A stretch of 64,000 nucleotides of DNA from Herminiimonas sp. KBW02 (GTDB lineage: Bacteria; Pseudomonadota; Gammaproteobacteria; Burkholderiales; Burkholderiaceae_D). The notes under the pieces were generated by a model. It saw only the letters and a program-made list of their open reading frames with translations. It was not told the DNA's origin and searched no databases. The translations under genes and the position numbers were made by a program. How positions within the stretch are numbered: position 1 is the stretch's first letter; each line of letters opens with the position of its first letter. The stretch spans positions 316,013 through 380,012 of the forward strand of contig NZ_QAJP01000008.1 of assembly GCF_003852535.1 (NCBI RefSeq). The letters run 5' to 3'. Positions 61,801 through 64,000 of the stretch are shown in pieces.

Positions 61801-64000
61801 TACCGGATGCGTCGAGCAAGGCGCCCGGACGAATAATGATGGCGACATCAGGAGCATTGGTGACACCCTTGTTTTCCCAATCCATGCTGCCGCCCAGCGT
61901 GATGCTGCCGCCATTCATGACTGAACCATAGCGGCGGCCATCAGCGCTGACACCGGTGGCGGCGCGTGCTGCCACGTCGAGCACCGCGGTTTCACCTATC
62001 CAGATCGAGCGATTGTGTGCCTGCTGCGAAGTATTCTGTGGCGATGAAGTCAGTGGTGCATCTATACCGACGGCGATATTACCGCCCCATGCATTCAGCG
62101 TACCGTCGACCACGATGCTGCTCTTGCCACCACCTTGCAAACTGATGGAACGTCCCGGATCAACCGAGACCACTGCGCCATGACCGATGACGACGTCGCC
62201 ACCTTCCTGCTGCATACGCTGTGAGCGCAAGACCAGGTCCGCGCCAGCACGCTGTACCATTTGGCGCTTGGCCGGATCATCCTGATATTGCTCCGGCGTC
62301 CAGATTTCAAATGCATTGTGTCCGTCGATACTGCCGGCGCCATTCTCTGTGATGCGATACACCGGCATCAATACATCCAGCTTCGCACCATCTGAAACCT
62401 GCAAACCGGCATGACCGTTGATATCGTATTTGCTGAAACCTGTTTGCAAGCGTGTCGCATCCAGGTTCATTGCGCCTGCGGTCGGAGTGGCAGCGCCAAT
62501 GACGACTGCATTACCGGTTTCCAGTTTGAGTGTGCCGCTACCAGCGACACCATAACCGCGTACTTCGCCATCCAGCGTCAGTACACCATTGTCATTATTC
62601 TGTGCACCACTTACATCCGCCAGCAGGCTGACACTGCCGCCTTTGCCACCGGTTTGCTTGCCTTTGTCCTGGATCGCAGCACCGGAGGACGCATCTATCA
62701 GACTATCTTGTTCAATCTTGACGTCACGCGTGCTTTCCAGCTTGACCGAACCGCCATTCAGGTAAGCCAGGCCACTGCGCTCCGTCGGAGCCAGCAGCGT
62801 ATTTACCCAGCGACCACTGACGTCCAGCGTTGCGCCGGTATGCAGCGTGATAGCTGAACCACCGTTGGACAATCCGCCCGCTTGCGAACCAGGTAGCGGC
62901 GAAAGAAACATATTCGAGGCATTGATAGTGCCACCGCGCACCGTCACATTCGCAGCGATATCTATATTTGCACCTATCAGGTTCAGCTTGCCGCCATCGT
63001 TCAGGGTGACGGCTTTGTCGATCACGATGTTGCCGCGCGTACCCAGATCCAGTCCGGCCAGATGTTGGTCATTAATGTATTGGCTATCCAGCCAGACGGT
63101 ATTGATCCGTGACGGGTCCAGCGCATCACGTGCTGCCATGCCGATAGTCACTTCGTTGACATCGCCAAGTTTGACGTCGGAGTCGTAAAGACCGGTACGG
63201 CCAGGACCCGTGTACTGACCCAGTGAGATGGTCGCGCCTTTGGCAACCGCTGTTTGCGCTTGTTTGTAACCATCACTGACCGCATCACGGCCACGTGTCT
63301 GCTGCTCACCCTGATAGACCTTGGAAACGATCTCGCCTTCCAGTACTGCCGTTGGTGCACTGATGACCAGATTGCCTGCGTCACGACCTACGGTGTAACC
63401 GTTCTCGATACGCTGACGCGCTGCGATCAGCGGGTTGTAGTAATACTTGGTGGCCTTGTCGCCCCAGCGTTCGCTGGTGTCTTCAAAGCCCTTATAAATG
63501 CCAACGTAGCTGACGCCAGCCGGTGCTTCACCGATGCGATACAGCTTGCCGTCACTGCCCTTGAGCCAGGTCTGGTTGACCATGCCGGTTTGCACATTGA
63601 AGCTGCCGCCGGAGAGGTTGATGGCTGAACCTTGTTGTGTAATGACTTCGCTGCCGCCGAGGGTGACCGTACCGCCCTGTGCTGCCCATTCGCCTATGCT
63701 GTGGCCTTGATTGCTGAGGTAGCCGCTGACTTCAAGCAAGCCGCCTGCTGCATACCAGCGGTCACTCGCATAACCACCGGTACCGGCTGACACCAGGATG
63801 AGTTCACGACGGTCCAGCCAGATGTCGTTGTTAGCGAGCTTGCCGCTATCACGATTATCTGGCGAATCACGCAGTTCATTACCCTGGATGTTGACTTTGA
63901 CGTTGTTGCTTTCCATTGCGACGTTGACACCGACTGCGCCGGAGACATCCAGATTCGCTTTGTCTGCAACAAAGGTACGGGTCTTGGCGCTGACGGCGAT
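52898..64000 (-). CDS. Giant filamentous-haemagglutinin-family exoprotein, C-terminal 3,700 residues
   Basis: The frame is open from the right edge to 52898, so the start and N-terminal secretion domain are outside the window. At least 3,700 residues of Gly-, Asn-, Ala-, Ser- and Thr-rich short beta-strand repeats suggest a long right-handed beta-helix, as in two-partner-secreted adhesins. The last about 190 residues before the tail (GRGSKTTVLYTPPKR, AGNVDLIAPLGTIDAGEAGIRVSGNVNI) match the DUF3739 module of this family as I recall it. Three closely spaced Cys pairs occur (near 59395, 56330 and 56205); Cys is otherwise nearly absent. A 140-residue stretch near 56640-57065 has repeated AGT-type turns. 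No TpsB transporter gene is in the window. Confidence 0.9.
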   Translation of the reverse strand: MAVSAKTRTFVADKANLDVSGAVGVNVAMESNNVKVNIQGNELRDSPDNRDSGKLANNDIWLDRRELILVSAGTGGYASDRWYAAGGLLEVSGYLSNQGHSIGEWAAQGGTVTLGGSEVITQQGSAINLSGGSFNVQTGMVNQTWLKGSDGKLYRIGEAPAGVSYVGIYKGFEDTSERWGDKATKYYYNPLIAARQRIENGYTVGRDAGNLVISAPTAVLEGEIVSKVYQGEQQTRGRDAVSDGYKQAQTAVAKGATISLGQYTGPGRTGLYDSDVKLGDVNEVTIGMAARDALDPSRINTVWLDSQYINDQHLAGLDLGTRGNIVIDKAVTLNDGGKLNLIGANIDIAANVTVRGGTINASNMFLSPLPGSQAGGLSNGGSAITLHTGATLDVSGRWVNTLLAPTERSGLAYLNGGSVKLESTRDVKIEQDSLIDASSGAAIQDKGKQTGGKGGSVSLLADVSGAQNNDNGVLTLDGEVRGYGVAGSGTLKLETGNAVVIGAATPTAGAMNLDATRLQTGFSKYDINGHAGLQVSDGAKLDVLMPVYRITENGAGSIDGHNAFEIWTPEQYQDDPAKRQMVQRAGADLVLRSQRMQQEGGDVVIGHGAVVSVDPGRSISLQGGGKSSIVVDGTLNAWGGNIAVGIDAPLTSSPQNTSQQAHNRSIWIGETAVLDVAARAATGVSADGRRYGSVMNGGSITLGGSMDWENKGVTNAPDVAIIIRPGALLDASGSSAKLDVPGTNGKATEVNVASNGGDIVLKSAHSIYIDGTLRAHAGGANAAGGTLAVALDAPIFASNYQPVDAVRAQRELILSQLYQDSGLSAGLQAGQSDPALGYGKARLSVEQVNNGGFGNLSLFVEGLLSFDGSVDLNLAQSMRLYAGSFGLATTSANDASIKLASAYVRLAGTTKTPGDFNVIYGVTRRNSAGTTGSDATFAVEADLVEIRDRVGFGAHGTITQQNNTQVTVDRRAFDEVDIISRGDLRLLGGTTGRGLNGDTSTELASIGNITLTAAQIYPATGVNAQIVAGFDDRPWPDGKYHAGSTLEIKRYGDVLAAAPLSVFGTLALGADIVRQGGVVRAPMGNLIVGQDSRSTNTAHASVVELLAGSLTSVSGAGVVMPYGGTVDGIAYDYAGKPITPRALGTSGIKLTGNSVIGKSGSVLDLSGGGELTGAGFVTGRGGSVDIIRTPLVNANPTFDFSKAGNGVYAIVPSFAGAYAPVAPDAGYGDPMVGRQVTFEYDIAGLRAGTYTLMPSTYALLPGAFRVELGAASLPTGVAAAGNGSYVSSAYLGVANTSIMASLPNQVIVTPGTAVRKYSAFNETSYDAFVLADAAKRGSMRGAIAADAATLTLDYKYSTPNAGMPMLQFEGTALFNPAAASNGFGGTLAVTAFGIEILADHSGPTAGFSGASLLASDLNAFGVARMIVGGTLGMSYGDNFATFVGEAGNLIVRSGAQLRAAEVFLVQNSPSTGITVEQGASINTIGQGKAAYDSSDGVVFSTNGNSVLGVSNGWINLLSAQSGAGNGGTISIGKCNAAPCSGETTLYGEGTLAIATDKSFTLEDNARYGAKNLLLALSALNLGSDDALAQAAQNGTLPAGLSMNQGVLDRLLAGNAGVGVPAVESVIFNARESINIYGSVALDTFNPTTGKSSIERLVFGTPAIYGYGTAGDKASITTGEFIWTGAAITPTKTTGEYLPNTPGAAIGNLLGDSTLDINAQRILFGYGPNTQPNAGLSADRLALGFGAINLNASERVTSNGKGTLNVYHRQGDYIAGQGYQYTGGDLNINAPLLTGAAASVNSITVGGALTVLAPSGSTAGTSDALGAELKLAGNTVHVDTAVVLPSGKLTLSATEDLTLGEHAQIDLSGRAVKFYEQTRYSWGGDLSLLSSTGDITQSAGSIINLSAQHNRGGTLKAVALGDSAGHIDLAGTILGGSSGWYDAGGTLVPYDAAEITLRAQTLSDFAALNARLNDGGVFGARRFQLKQGDLTINDEVKARQVEVVVDGGNLTVDGRIDASGFQVGSIYLAAKGNLTVNGTLDAHGTGLRVDSKGQIIDSPNRAIVDLTTEEGMLTLGSNAHIDLRAGTNVTQGNDGVARGTFNLSAPRLGGVDGTGNGANDVAVTVNGTPVIAGAKTVAVYGFRSYDDAPEIAVPDVNGNKPQEITQEYFDGIKDGNGVIVRGGIDPHNTAFIDAALANTALGNRLAGLGNYHLRPGVEIVGKVSTDNPNGDVIISRDLDLSAYRYGPNADRGNPAMRGFGEPGMLVIRAAGDINIYGSINDGFAPPPTTPDDKGWYLTEARWAGNGVTPFGSDIVIPIDGVVLEAGTQFPQGATLNYDLHAAGMNLPSGTVLPVDVELTSSHTLRAGTVLAANVYNANGSIAWAAGTVMATDVTLSSGMKLGAGTALRSSADVAALVWPKGYKLPVAMSASIAITLARGALIPAMTKVELLDDKPINLRPEVNGVQGANWALAPMLGKGASSWSLQLTAGADMASADRRAVDPAAKGSIILADAHAMTRIEVKPGGTGFVWTDQDPWGMGYVPGTPIGVDDTWICDVLPEMCGIDPARISYTWGPGAVPSGFEEGTPVDPLYVELGICNEPDMCVQTINPVRDITAYSLLSPMFSVLRTGTGDIGMAAAGDFRMQSAYGVYTAGTPSATILDSNGVDIFNQPRGLHTNNTLLGAQSNDYSAALAAYQAWYPEQGGNLSISVGRDITGDVWGAFIWPERVNIPSASVGNWLWRQGTGSTAAGSDAVPTAWWINFGAYAVPMANVWNTEYHEPYLVGFTGLGTLGGGNLNIEAGGDAGVTARRGTVNSMQNYPRSQALVAAVGSTGRVDADGKLVLTGGGDLNIRLGGVLNPDFDTTQLGSGGANAQNHDLNGALINLRGKTSAAATAIGDIKPRYRQLQTQFRGFDGDATDVRTIDPFTPTVATSSGGITLVPGDSAIYLDTLGDLVLATVADPGRTYIANSSPYTANGTNYLGGGQSWFSLWDKHTAINLFAAGGNLTPGTDIVNRGSSMGNTSVGDIVITYPSILRATAANGNLYYGFSAAPGSSGTDTNKYLVLAPSASGALEFLAGNSIYGGGYPIAMSGSDTPLPTPFNPAFVGFNPQGRVAISNLSMDGAMTSNDQFSGAAIDGKQHYFPLFAFGPDTLGASALHAGDNSAALFYGVNGDVIGVNSGVTQRMSGLGRTIPTWYRGATAARILAGRDVVNINSLFVHNNDNDISLVQAGRDILYANIEVAGPGTLEISAGRNLTQDARASVVSLGGLVQGDNRPGADIAMMAGGGINGPDFSAISKLYLDPANLADPGASLASQPGKVVKTYEGELATWLQERFGFSGTAADALTYFNALAPEQQRIFLRNVYYAELREGGREYNNPDSRRFGSFLRSRDMIATLFPDRDAHGDTIVRTGDITMFGNAGVHTNFGGNIQMMAPGGQIVIGVQGEVPASTAGVVTQGKGDIQLFSEQSLLLGLSRVMTTFGGDIFAWSEQGDINAGRGSKTTVLYTPPKRVYDVWGNVTLSPQVPSSGAGIATLSPIPEAAAGNVDLIAPLGTIDAGEAGIRVSGNVNIFALQVVNAANIKVAGDSKGIPMIAAVNVGALTNASAAASSAAAAAQDVMQRDRNEARKNLPSIFTVRVLGFGNEGAPDDDGAGQRAPAAGGQRGAAYDQGSAFQVLGQGNLDPAQLARLTEAEQRRLKK
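53100..53560 (-). other. DUF3739-like C-terminal module of the giant exoprotein
   Basis: Codons for GDINAGRGSKTTVLYTPP through VVNAANIKVAGDSKGIP. The pattern of a GAG-rich turn followed by AGNVDLIAPLGTIDAGEAG is the recurrent C-terminal signature of DUF3739 filamentous haemagglutinin proteins as I remember it. It is followed by an Ala-rich linker and a short charged tail ending LTEAEQRRLKK. Confidence 0.7.

Overview
The window looks like chromosome from a betaproteobacterium of the Burkholderiales, most likely an Oxalobacteraceae member close to Herminiimonas/Janthinobacterium. This is inferred from moderate GC, a DUF4148 protein, the DnaQ-RNase HI-methyltransferase-GloB-MltD neighbourhood, two formyl-CoA-transferase-like genes, and the general look of the proteins. 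There is no rRNA, no CRISPR array and no recognisable insertion sequence. One tRNA is present: tRNA-Val(CAC), on the minus strand at 24159-24233.

Layout. 1-4 kb: a nucleobase-related amidohydrolase (partial) and an NCS2 permease on the minus strand; then a LysR regulator and a tartrate/D-malate-type dehydrogenase on the plus strand. 4-7 kb: a GAF-PAS-GGDEF-EAL protein with a damaged GGDEF motif, tail-to-tail with an RluA-type pseudouridine synthase. 7-11.4 kb: a complete iron-uptake signalling unit (ECF sigma factor, FecR, STN-containing TonB receptor) behind a clear Fur box. 11.4-15.4 kb: a MocR regulator divergent from an AhpD-like protein, an NmrA-like oxidoreductase, a GNAT and an azoreductase-like flavoprotein. 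15.4-20.4 kb: a J-like protein without HPD, OmpW, cyclopropane fatty acid synthase, two small orphan proteins and a gene-poor AT-rich stretch. 20.4-29 kb: a membrane Cache-type GGDEF-EAL protein, ThiD, tRNA-Val, DnaQ, RNase HI, a methyltransferase whose start interlocks with that of GloB, and the LysM lytic transglycosylase MltD. 29-34.5 kb: a YejABEF-type peptide importer. 34.7-37.3 kb: FabI and an RhlE-like DEAD-box helicase with a long leader. 37.4-41.4 kb: two formyl-CoA-transferase-like enzymes on either side of a GlxA-type AraC regulator. 41.5-45.8 kb: a heavy-metal-type two-component system facing a DUF4148 protein across a perfect palindrome, then a GtrB-like glycosyltransferase and a small exported protein. 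45.9-50 kb: three AraC paralogues, one reduced to its DNA-binding half, and a decayed MFS transporter gene.

50-64 kb is the most distinctive region. A giant secreted filamentous-haemagglutinin-type protein, with more than 3,700 codons in the window and its N-terminus outside it, carries a C-terminal DUF3739-like region. It is followed on the same strand by an exported trypsin-like protease, a protein with a TonB-C-like domain, and a two-PDZ HtrA-type lipoprotein protease. The last two overlap by one base. I propose this as a surface-protein export, maturation or quality-control module; that role is inference from gene order and domain content.

Coordinates of several genes use internal start codons chosen by Shine-Dalgarno spacing or family length. 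Functions rest on recognition of motifs in the translated sequence; no database search was possible.
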